Below, piece after piece: positions 1 to 5,604 of a stretch of 8,363 bases of DNA. Both the position numbers and the translations under genes were made by a program. Numbering within the stretch: the stretch's first letter is position 1; each line of letters opens with the position of its first letter. Source of the DNA: Coxiellaceae bacterium (lineage in GTDB: Bacteria > Pseudomonadota > Gammaproteobacteria > UBA9339); NCBI GenBank assembly GCA_003142435.1, contig PLMI01000081.1, positions 11,567-19,929 on the forward strand, written 5' to 3'. The notes below the pieces were generated by a model that was not told the origin of the DNA, did no database searches, and was given only the letters and a program-made list of their open reading frames with translations.

Positions 1-2059
1 CTTTTTCAGTGACGTGGGATTATCAATACAAGGGAATGTTTTGCACGTTCAAGTCATTGAACGCGCTGTAATTAGTCAAATAAATATTTCCGGTAATGAC
101 AAAATTTCCAAAAAGCAGCTTTTATCGGCATTAAAAGATATCGGCCTTACTGAAGGGCAAGTATTGGACAGTGCACTTTTAAGCGGATTAGAGCAAGCAC
201 TAGTGCAGCAATATTATAATTTAGGTTACTACAATGTAAAAATTCAGGTCAATACTGTCCAGGATAAAAACAATAGCATTACGTTAAATATTAAAATTGA
301 CGAGGGCCCGGCAGCAAAGATAACGAAGATAAGCATTATAGGCAATAAAGCTTTCGATGAAGATACGTTGTTAAAAAATTTCAGTTTAGGTACTTCAATA
401 TGGTGGAAACCATGGAGCGATCGGGATCAATATTCGCGGGAAAAGTTGGATGCGGATTTAGAGCGATTGCATTCATATTACATGGACAGAGGCTATTTGA
501 GATTTAAAATTGATTCGGCGCAAGTTTCCATAACACCTGATAAAAAACATATTTATGTTGTGGTACATGTTACAGAGAGCGGTGTCTATCACATTAGCGG
601 CGTTAATTTAACAGGTAATTTTGTAGGCAAGAGAGAAGAGATTCTCAAAGCTATTAAAGTTAAAAGCGGTGATTTATTTTCCAGGGAGGCAATTGTAAGC
701 TCTAATGCTGATATAGCTAAAGTAATTGGTGACGTAGGATATGCAATGCCAAATATTAAAGCTGAACCGGTAATTGATGATACAAATAAAACAATTTTTA
801 TTAAATTCAACGTTGATCCAGGCCGTAAAGTGTACGTGCGGCGCATTAATTTTGCCGGAAATGATAAAACAAATGAATACGTTTTACGCAGAGAAATGCG
901 CCAACAGGAAGGTGGCCTATATTCCTTATCGAAAGTAAACGAATCAAAGCGCCGCCTGGCAATGCTCGGTTATCTACAAGATGTAGATGTCAAAACTGAG
1001 CCTGTTCCCGGTCGCTCCGATGAAGTTGATTTATTGTATAAAGTCAAAGAATCTTCATCTGCAGTTGCGAGGTTTCAAGCAGGGTACTCTACAACCGACG
1101 GCCTTATTTATGGAGCCAGTTTTGATGAGCAAAATATATTTGGCACCGGCAAGCGCGTAGGCGTGCAGTTTGATAATAGTTCTTCAAATCAAACTTACAG
1201 CCTTAATTATTATAATCCATACTACACTGAGAACAACGTTAGTTTGAAATTATCTGCTTTCGCACAACTTACCAATGCCAGCAATGCTGACGTTAGTTCT
1301 TATAAAACAAATGTTTATGGAGCATCTGCGGTTTATGGCATACCATTATCAGATTATAACCGCTTTAATGTTGGATATGGTTACGAATATACAGATTTAT
1401 CTACTGAATCAAATAGCCCGGTAGAGGTTTCTGATTTCGTCAAAGAAAATGGTGAACATTTTAATGAGCTAAAATTAATTTTAGGATGGATGTACAATAA
1501 ATTAGACCGAGCTATTTTTACTACAGAAGGTTTTGCTCAGTCGGTTAGTGCAGATATTTATGTACCACCGACCAGTGATGATCTATCTTATTATGAAGCA
1601 ACGTATAATGCACTCTGGTATAAACCTTTGATAAAAGGATTTATATTCCATGCCAAAACAAAAATTGGATATGGTAATGGTTATGGCGGCACAAGCAGCT
1701 TACCTTTTTATAAAAACTTTTATTTAGGCGGTATTAACTCCCTTCGCGGTTTTGAAGGCAATAGTATTGGTCCAAAAGATTCTAACGGCGATCCTTTAGG
1801 AGGCGCCGTAGTTGAAAGCGTTACGGCTTCCATTATTTTACCTCAATTTTTAGGAGATAGTTTTAGGACATCAGTTTTCCTTGATGCTGGTAATGTTTAC
1901 GACAAGGACTTTGCTTTATCTCAAATTCGAAGTTCAGTAGGTCTTGCATTTGAGTGGCGGTCTCCTATTGGGCCAATATCATTTAGTTTGGCAGAACCTT
2001 TGGCTTCTTATGGGGATTCAACACAATTGTTTGACTTTAGCGTAGGAACGAGTTTTTAA
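1..2059 (+). CDS. bamA: BamA, outer-membrane beta-barrel assembly factor (5' end missing)
   Basis: This is the central subunit of the BAM complex, which folds and inserts beta-barrel proteins into the outer membrane. The frame is open from the window's first bases, and the codons before the first in-frame GTG (14) read FFSD, as expected in POTRA1, so the gene begins outside the window. About 685 residues are visible, against roughly 810 for E. coli BamA. Counting from the codon at base 2, POTRA2 covers about 24-102, POTRA3 103-192, POTRA4 194-274 and POTRA5 276-352; the 16-strand barrel follows. Each POTRA has the usual I-x-(I/F)-x-G-N opening. The conserved RGF of barrel loop 6 is at 582-584 (bases 1745-1753). 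The protein ends FDFSVGTSF, a classic beta-signal with terminal Phe. The following skp gene is the standard neighbour. The signal peptide and most of POTRA1 are outside the window. Family assignment is certain. Confidence 0.97.
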   Translation, partial: FFSDVGLSIQGNVLHVQVIERAVISQINISGNDKISKKQLLSALKDIGLTEGQVLDSALLSGLEQALVQQYYNLGYYNVKIQVNTVQDKNNSITLNIKIDEGPAAKITKISIIGNKAFDEDTLLKNFSLGTSIWWKPWSDRDQYSREKLDADLERLHSYYMDRGYLRFKIDSAQVSITPDKKHIYVVVHVTESGVYHISGVNLTGNFVGKREEILKAIKVKSGDLFSREAIVSSNADIAKVIGDVGYAMPNIKAEPVIDDTNKTIFIKFNVDPGRKVYVRRINFAGNDKTNEYVLRREMRQQEGGLYSLSKVNESKRRLAMLGYLQDVDVKTEPVPGRSDEVDLLYKVKESSSAVARFQAGYSTTDGLIYGASFDEQNIFGTGKRVGVQFDNSSSNQTYSLNYYNPYYTENNVSLKLSAFAQLTNASNADVSSYKTNVYGASAVYGIPLSDYNRFNVGYGYEYTDLSTESNSPVEVSDFVKENGEHFNELKLILGWMYNKLDRAIFTTEGFAQSVSADIYVPPTSDDLSYYEATYNALWYKPLIKGFIFHAKTKIGYGNGYGGTSSLPFYKNFYLGGINSLRGFEGNSIGPKDSNGDPLGGAVVESVTASIILPQFLGDSFRTSVFLDAGNVYDKDFALSQIRSSVGLAFEWRSPIGPISFSLAEPLASYGDSTQLFDFSVGTSF

Positions 2060-2097
2060 TATACGCCGATGATTTATTAAACAGCGCCAATATTGAA

Positions 2098-2126
2098 TTG
2101 TTTACAAAAGATTTGTATTGTATAAT
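2098..2126 (+). promoter_or_regulatory. Probable sigma70 promoter for skp
   Basis: A perfect -10 hexamer TATAAT lies at 2121-2126. TTGTTT (three of six to consensus) lies 17 bases upstream at 2098-2103. A closer -35 match, TTTACA at 2101-2106, would leave a spacer of only 14 bases. Transcription would start near 2133 and give skp a T-rich leader of about 90 bases. I saw no bamA terminator in the 166-base gap, so read-through from bamA may also reach skp. The assignment rests on sequence match only. Confidence 0.5.
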
Positions 2127-2217
2127 TGCTTTATTTGGCACATCTTTTGTTTCTTGTTGCTCTTTTGTTATTTATGCATACAATTAATACTTAAGGGTAG
2201 TTATTTATAAAAAAATT

Positions 2218-2221
2218 GGAG
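2218..2221 (+). promoter_or_regulatory. Ribosome binding site of skp (two candidate starts)
   Basis: GGAG at 2218-2221 lies 4 bases before the ATG at 2226 and 10 bases before a second in-frame ATG at 2232. Neither spacing is ideal. The second start gives a signal peptide beginning MKK, which is typical. Both starts lie within the signal peptide, so the mature protein is the same. Confidence 0.55.
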
Positions 2222-2225
2222 ATTA

Positions 2226-2738
2226 ATGAATATGAAAAAATTGTATTTGGCCGTTACAGGATTGTCATTGTTGTTAGGAGCGGGTTCTGCATTTGCTGAT
2301 TTGAAAGTTGGCGTTGTAGATTTACAAAAGGTTTTAACAACCTCTCCCCAGGTAATTGCTGCAAGAAATAGTTTAGTTGCAAAATTTGATCCAACTAAAA
2401 AGGAAATTGCTGCTCAACAAAAAACTTTACGTGATGATTTTGACAAACTTTCAAAGAATAAAGCAGTTATGAAAGATGAAGAGCGCAAAACTCTTGAGGC
2501 TAAAATTGACGATGAGCAAAAGAAGTTACGTACGGTAGCAATGGATTTTGAACAAAAATTTGGCCAGGAAGAAGAAAAAACAATGCAGGAAGTAACCAAG
2601 AAAATTCAAGTTGTGGTTGACAAGTTTGCTGCTGAGCAAAAATATGACCTTATCATAGCAAAAGGAGCAACAGCCTATAACAACCCATCCTTCGATGTTA
2701 CTGATAAAGTAATTGCCGCGCTTAAAGCAGCTAAGTAA
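2226..2738 (+). CDS. skp: Skp/OmpH-family periplasmic chaperone
   Basis: Skp is a trimeric periplasmic chaperone that holds unfolded outer-membrane proteins after Sec export and passes them to the BAM complex. The 170-residue product starts with a clear signal peptide: lysines at 4-5, a hydrophobic core from about 6 to 20, and an AFA cleavage motif at 22-24, leaving a mature protein of 146 residues (E. coli mature Skp is 141). The mature N-terminus reads KVGVVDLQKVL, the family's first beta strand. Residues of about 50-130 are rich in K, E, D and Q with heptad-like spacing and form the coiled-coil tentacles. The C-terminal YDLIIAKGA returns to the beta body. It has its own probable promoter and a strong terminator, so it can be expressed apart from bamA and lpxD. 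The start could be the ATG at 2232 instead (168 residues). Confidence 0.95.
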   Translation: MNMKKLYLAVTGLSLLLGAGSAFADLKVGVVDLQKVLTTSPQVIAARNSLVAKFDPTKKEIAAQQKTLRDDFDKLSKNKAVMKDEERKTLEAKIDDEQKKLRTVAMDFEQKFGQEEEKTMQEVTKKIQVVVDKFAAEQKYDLIIAKGATAYNNPSFDVTDKVIAALKAAK

Positions 2739-2766
2739 AAATGAGCCAGCGTAGCATTATCTATTT

Positions 2767-2794
2767 GGGCACACATGAGTTGTGCCCTTTTTTT
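2767..2794 (+). terminator. Rho-independent terminator after skp
   Basis: The stem GGGCACA (2767-2773) pairs perfectly with TGTGCCC (2781-2787) across a 7-base loop, and seven T follow directly (2788-2794). It lies 28 bases past the skp stop and reads rightward only. It should separate skp transcription from lpxD, unlike the tightly packed E. coli cluster. Confidence 0.92.
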
Positions 2795-2820
2795 AGGGTA
2801 ACTATGTAGGTCTTCATGGA

Positions 2821-2937
2821 AACGCCCACTAACGGCCAAATTTTGATGAAAAATCTCCTCAAAATGCTCACATATGTAACTATATGCTGCGCTTTTTCGT
2901 CCATTTTTCATCAAAATTTGTCGCGTTATCGGACGTT
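2821..2937. repeat. Long imperfect palindrome between skp and lpxD (MITE- or ERIC-like)
   Basis: CAAATTTTGATGAAAAAT at 2837-2854 is repeated exactly in inverted orientation at 2903-2920. Outside it the symmetry continues imperfectly: AACGCCCACTAACG (2821-2834) against the complement of 2924-2937, AACGTCCGATAACG. Inside, the 48-base centre is also partly symmetric, with CATAT (2871-2875) facing ATATG (2882-2886). Weaker similarity can be traced out to about 2800 and 2960. Transcribed, it would fold into a long hairpin. It is too short for a transposase and I see no clear target duplication. The form is that of a non-autonomous intergenic repeat such as ERIC, but copy number cannot be judged from one window. 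Confidence 0.75.
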
Positions 2938-2946
2938 TGTGATTAT
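2918..2946 (+). promoter_or_regulatory. Possible promoter for lpxD-fabZ-lpxA, partly inside the palindrome
   Basis: TTGTCG at 2918-2923 (four of six to the -35 consensus) is 17 bases from GATTAT at 2941-2946 (four of six). The -10 is preceded by TGT at 2938-2940, which gives an extended -10. The upstream terminator means lpxD needs a promoter in this region, and this is the best match I found. Both hexamers are weak, so this remains tentative. Confidence 0.3.
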
Positions 2947-2976
2947 GCGACCGTAAGTACGGCGGAACTACTTTTT

Positions 2977-2981
2977 AGGTG
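2977..2981 (+). promoter_or_regulatory. Ribosome binding site that sets the lpxD start
   Basis: AGGTG at 2977-2981 lies 9 bases before the ATG at 2991. The alternative in-frame GTG at 2979 sits inside this motif and has no good ribosome site of its own. The ATG is therefore preferred. Confidence 0.65.
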
Positions 2982-2990
2982 TTTACAAAT

Positions 2991-4022
2991 ATGGCTGAAA
3001 ATAGCATTACTTTAAAACAATTAGCAGATTTCTTACAAGTTGAGTTACAGGGAGAAGGCGATTGTGCAATCACACGCATAGCTCCGCTAAACAAAGCGCA
3101 AAAAGGGGAAATAAGCTTTTTGGAAAGTAAGGAATATTGCAAATATTTAAATACTACTGAAGCTTCTGCCATTATCTTGACCCAAGAATTTTCTAAGCTG
3201 GTCCCAAATAAAAACTTATTAATAACTAAAAACCCTTATTTGGCTTATGCCAAAATTTCCTCTTTATTTGACAATTCGCCAAAACCCGTTTTGGGAATCC
3301 ATGACACTGTAATAATTGGCAAGAATTGCGAAATAGATTCTACTGTTTCTATAGGCCCAAGATGCGTTATTGGAAATAACGTCAAAATTGGAAAAAATGT
3401 AGAATTGGGCCCTTTATGTGTTCTTGGAGACGACGTGGGTATTGGGGATCACAGTAAATTATATGCAAACGTCAACGTTTACTATAAAGTCGCAATTGGA
3501 CAGCGGGTAATAATTCATAGCGGAGTTATAATTGGTTCTGATGGGTTTGGCATGGTCAATGATAAAGGCGTTTGGCATAAAATCCATCAGCTTGGTGGCG
3601 TTGTTATTGGAGATGACGTTGAAATTGGTGCAAATACGGTGATTGATAGAGGGGCTTTGGATAATACAATTATTGAAAATGGTGTTAAGTTAGATAACTT
3701 AATTCAGGTTGCGCATAACGTTTTTATCGGCGCTCATACTGCTATAGCCGGTTGTGTAGGCATAGCGGGCAGTGCTAAAATTGGCAAGCATTGCATGATA
3801 GGAGGAGGCGCTGGAATTAATGGGCATATAGAAATTGCCGATGGGACAATAATTACTGCGCGATGCGCAATCCATAAGTCAATAACAGAATCAGGTGGAA
3901 TTTATGCCGGAGCTATTCCTGGAATGCCTCATAAATCTTGGTGGCGCATATTACATCGCATATTAAAATTAGACGAGCTGTTTCAACGTGTAAGCAAACT
4001 GGAGAAAAAAGAAAATGAGTGA
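2991..4022 (+). CDS. lpxD: LpxD, UDP-3-O-acylglucosamine N-acyltransferase
   Basis: LpxD transfers a 3-hydroxyacyl chain from ACP to the 2-amino group of UDP-3-O-acyl-glucosamine, the third step of lipid A synthesis, in the cytoplasm. The product has 343 residues from the ATG at 2991 (E. coli LpxD has 341). Residues 1 to about 100 are the uridine-binding domain, with the typical ISFLESKEY segment. From about 105 to 300 there are continuous hexapeptide repeats (I-G-x-x-x-x type) that build a left-handed beta helix, and a C-terminal helix ends the protein. The catalytic histidine of the family (E. coli H239) is H242 in QVAHNV, and the second conserved one (H276) is H279 in INGHIE; the 37-residue spacing is identical. 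The 3' end overlaps fabZ by 8 bases, so the two are translationally coupled. A start at GTG 2979 would add four residues (MFTN) but is less likely. Confidence 0.96.
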   Translation: MAENSITLKQLADFLQVELQGEGDCAITRIAPLNKAQKGEISFLESKEYCKYLNTTEASAIILTQEFSKLVPNKNLLITKNPYLAYAKISSLFDNSPKPVLGIHDTVIIGKNCEIDSTVSIGPRCVIGNNVKIGKNVELGPLCVLGDDVGIGDHSKLYANVNVYYKVAIGQRVIIHSGVIIGSDGFGMVNDKGVWHKIHQLGGVVIGDDVEIGANTVIDRGALDNTIIENGVKLDNLIQVAHNVFIGAHTAIAGCVGIAGSAKIGKHCMIGGGAGINGHIEIADGTIITARCAIHKSITESGGIYAGAIPGMPHKSWWRILHRILKLDELFQRVSKLEKKENE

Positions 4023-4470
4023 CGTGCTAAATATTAGTGAAATTAAAAGTTATTTGCCACACCGATATCCATTTTTGATGGTAGATAGAGTTTTAAAATA
4101 TGAAGAAGGCAAATCCATTGAGGCAATCAAAAACGTAACAGCAAACGAGGAATTTTTTTTAGGGCATTTCCCTCTATTTTCGGTAATGCCTGGGGTCTTA
4201 ATTCTAGAGGCTTTAGCTCAAACTGCTGGCTTATTATATTTTCTTACAACAAAAACCAAAGCCGATGACAATACTTTATTTCTTTTTGCTGGTATCGACG
4301 AAGCCCGTTTTAAACAAGCAGTAGTTCCAGGTGACCAATTGCATTTACACGCTGAAATGGTGAAAAACAAATTAGATATTTGGGTTTTTAATGTAAAGGC
4401 AATGATTGATGGCAAAATTGCCTGTTCAGCCACCATTAAAGTTGCAAAAGTTGCAAAAGGAGCGATGTGA
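4015..4470 (+). CDS. fabZ: FabZ, 3-hydroxyacyl-ACP dehydratase
   Basis: FabZ dehydrates 3-hydroxyacyl-ACP to trans-2-enoyl-ACP in each round of fatty-acid elongation. It competes with LpxA and LpxD for the 3-hydroxyacyl-ACP pool. The 151-residue product is one hot-dog fold, a normal length for the family. The N-terminal YLPHRYPFLMVDRV motif is at 13-26. The catalytic pair is H51 in GHFP and E65 in PGVLILEALAQ, with the same 14-residue spacing as E. coli H54/E68. One oddity is that the loop after GHFP reads LFSVMPGV, where most FabZ proteins have a G-x-P motif before the PGV. GGAG at 4001-4004, inside the end of lpxD, serves as ribosome site for the ATG at 4015. The stop at 4468-4470 is one base before the lpxA start. 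Confidence 0.96.
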   Translation: MSDVLNISEIKSYLPHRYPFLMVDRVLKYEEGKSIEAIKNVTANEEFFLGHFPLFSVMPGVLILEALAQTAGLLYFLTTKTKADDNTLFLFAGIDEARFKQAVVPGDQLHLHAEMVKNKLDIWVFNVKAMIDGKIACSATIKVAKVAKGAM

Positions 4471-4471
4471 A

Positions 4472-5251
4472 ATGATTGATTCTAGAGCAATAATCGAGCC
4501 TGGCGCAAAAATTGCAAATAATGTTGAAATTGGCCCATTTTCTATAATAGGAAAAGACGTTGAAATTGGTGAAGGCACGCAAATTGGTCCTCATGTGGTA
4601 ATTGAAGGGCATACAAAAATAGGAAAAAACAACAAATTTTATCAATTTGCCTGCATTGGCGGCGTACCGCAGCATAAAAAATATGCCGGCGAAGACACCT
4701 TAACTGAAATTGGCGACGAAAACGTATTCAGGGAATTTTGCACTATTCATCGGGGAACTATACAAGGGCGCGGCGTGACAAAAATTGGCAATGGAAATTT
4801 CATTATGAATTATGTGCATATTGCACATGATTGTGTTATTGGCAATGAAACTATTTTTACTAACAATGCTTCCTTAGCAGGCCATGTTGTTGTTGGTAAC
4901 TATGTTAACTTAGGCGGTTTTGCCAAAGTAGTACAGTTTTGTACTTTGGGGGATTACTGCTTTGTTGCAGGCGCAACAGATATTGCAAAAGATGTGCCGC
5001 CATATTTATTGGTTGGCGGATATTATGAACATTTGAAAATATATGGATTAAATACCATAGGTTTGAAACGGCATGGGTTTAGCGAGGAAACTTTGAAATA
5101 TTTGGATATGGCGTATCAAATTATTTATCGTCAAAATTTAACTACACAACAAGCTATACCAGAATTAGAAAAACTTGTACCGCAATGTAAAGAGGTGCAG
5201 CTGTTTATTGATATGCTGAGAAATTCTAAAAGAGGAATAATTAGAAAATAA
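4472..5251 (+). CDS. lpxA: LpxA, UDP-GlcNAc acyltransferase, with an altered substrate site
   Basis: LpxA puts a 3-hydroxyacyl chain from ACP on UDP-GlcNAc, the first step of lipid A synthesis. The 259-residue product (E. coli 262) starts at ATG 4472, preceded by AGGAG at 4458-4462; the frame is open further upstream, but that stretch overlaps fabZ and lacks LpxA features. Hexapeptide repeats run from about residue 6 to 175, with one coil fewer (6 residues) near the N-terminus than E. coli, followed by the C-terminal helical domain with GLKRHGF at 197-203. Retained against E. coli, by my alignment from memory: the catalytic H125/D126 pair (H119, D120), K76 (K70), H122 (H116), H144 (H138), Q161 (Q155), G173 (G167), N198 (N194) and R204 (R200). 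Changed: D74 to H68, H160 to V154, E200 to I196 and R205 to H201. The GNHA loop is replaced by GGYYEHLK with two extra residues. Lipid A function is supported by the operon; the acceptor or chain preference may differ. Confidence 0.92.
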   Translation: MIDSRAIIEPGAKIANNVEIGPFSIIGKDVEIGEGTQIGPHVVIEGHTKIGKNNKFYQFACIGGVPQHKKYAGEDTLTEIGDENVFREFCTIHRGTIQGRGVTKIGNGNFIMNYVHIAHDCVIGNETIFTNNASLAGHVVVGNYVNLGGFAKVVQFCTLGDYCFVAGATDIAKDVPPYLLVGGYYEHLKIYGLNTIGLKRHGFSEETLKYLDMAYQIIYRQNLTTQQAIPELEKLVPQCKEVQLFIDMLRNSKRGIIRK

Positions 5252-5300
5252 AGTAAAATACGTAACTATTTGATTTTATTAACTTTTTTTATTGCATGTT

Positions 5301-5333
5301 TTTATTCACTTTCATTTTATGAAAGTGAATAAA
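5301..5333. repeat. Perfect 15-bp hairpin downstream of lpxA
   Basis: TTTATTCACTTTCAT (5301-5315) and ATGAAAGTGAATAAA (5319-5333) are exact inverted copies around a TTT loop. It begins 50 bases after the lpxA stop. There is no T run after the right arm, so it is not a standard intrinsic terminator. It could still end or protect the lpxD-fabZ-lpxA transcript as a 3' stem. Confidence 0.7.
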
Positions 5334-5359
5334 CCCGCCGTAGCTTTAGCGAAGGAGGG
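5334..5359. repeat. GC-rich imperfect hairpin with TTTA loop (REP-like)
   Basis: CCCGCCGTAGC (5334-5344) faces GCGAAGGAGGG (5349-5359) across a TTTA loop. Eight of eleven positions pair, and all three mismatches are purine-purine. It directly abuts the preceding hairpin. It shares the core AGCTTTAGC (5342-5350) in inverted orientation with 5472-5480 in the REP-like pair downstream, which suggests one repeat family. Confidence 0.55.
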
Positions 5360-5423
5360 TTGTAATTGACTAAATAATATTTTCGTGTTTTGTGCAACAG
5401 AATTAATTTGTAAATTTCTAACC

Positions 5424-5490
5424 GGTAGTCGCAGGTTTTAGCCTGCGTTTTTTAAACGCAATGTTACGCAAGCTAAAGCTTGCGGCTACC
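5424..5490. repeat. Inverted pair of GTAG-headed REP-like units
   Basis: Two inverted 24-base units, 5424-5447 and 5467-5490, match at 20 of 24 positions. Each unit starts GGTAG and then forms its own hairpin: CGCAGG with CCTGCG (5430-5435 and 5442-5447), and CGCAAGC with GCTTGCG (5467-5473 and 5478-5484). Both have a TTTA-type loop. The outer ends GGTAGTCGCA (5424-5433) and TGCGGCTACC (5481-5490) can also pair, with one G-T wobble. A GTAG head beside a hairpin, in a head-to-head pair, is the described form of REP doublets (BIMEs) mobilised by RAYT transposases. No such transposase gene is in the window. Confidence 0.75.
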
Positions 5491-5604
5491 AAATCATAAA
5501 AGCAGAAAATACAAATTATTCAACAACGCCTTTTATGAGCGCAGCCCCGTGAAAAAGGGTTGGCAATACTCTAATTTTAACGAAGCATTTTATAGGGAAT
5601 AAAT

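Larger units (their letters stand above)
5252..5604. other. Gene-free interval between lpxA and the Lon-like gene
   Basis: These 353 bases hold the 15-bp hairpin and the three REP-like hairpins listed separately; no open frame here looks like a gene. Bases 5491-5604 hold the Lon-like gene's upstream region. Only weak promoter matches are visible there, such as TCTAAT at 5570-5575, which has no convincing -35. lpxB, which follows lpxA in E. coli, is absent. Confidence 0.7.

Noticed and set aside
589..846. 85-codon minus-strand frame inside bamA
   Set aside because: It is fully antisense to a well-conserved POTRA region and has no recognisable domain.
2675..2914. 79-codon open frame on the minus strand over the palindrome and the skp 3' end
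   Set aside because: It runs across the skp terminator and into skp on the opposite strand, and its content is explained by the palindrome. I treat it as a by-product of the repeat.
4406..4471. Upstream ATG at 4406 as the lpxA start
   Set aside because: It would overlap fabZ by 65 bases and add 22 residues that do not belong to LpxA. The ATG at 4472 has a good AGGAG and gives the expected MIDSRA N-terminus.
5366..5371. TTGACT as a -35 box for the Lon-like gene
   Set aside because: No acceptable -10 hexamer lies 15-19 bases downstream, and it is over 200 bases from the start codon.
5301..5490. CRISPR array
   Set aside because: The repeats here are palindromic and inverted, differ in sequence and have no regular spacers. 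No cas gene is present.
5545..5552. CCCCGTGA as a heat-shock (sigma32) -10 for the Lon-like gene
   Set aside because: No CTTGAA-like -35 lies at the right distance upstream. The resemblance to CCCCAT is too short to count.
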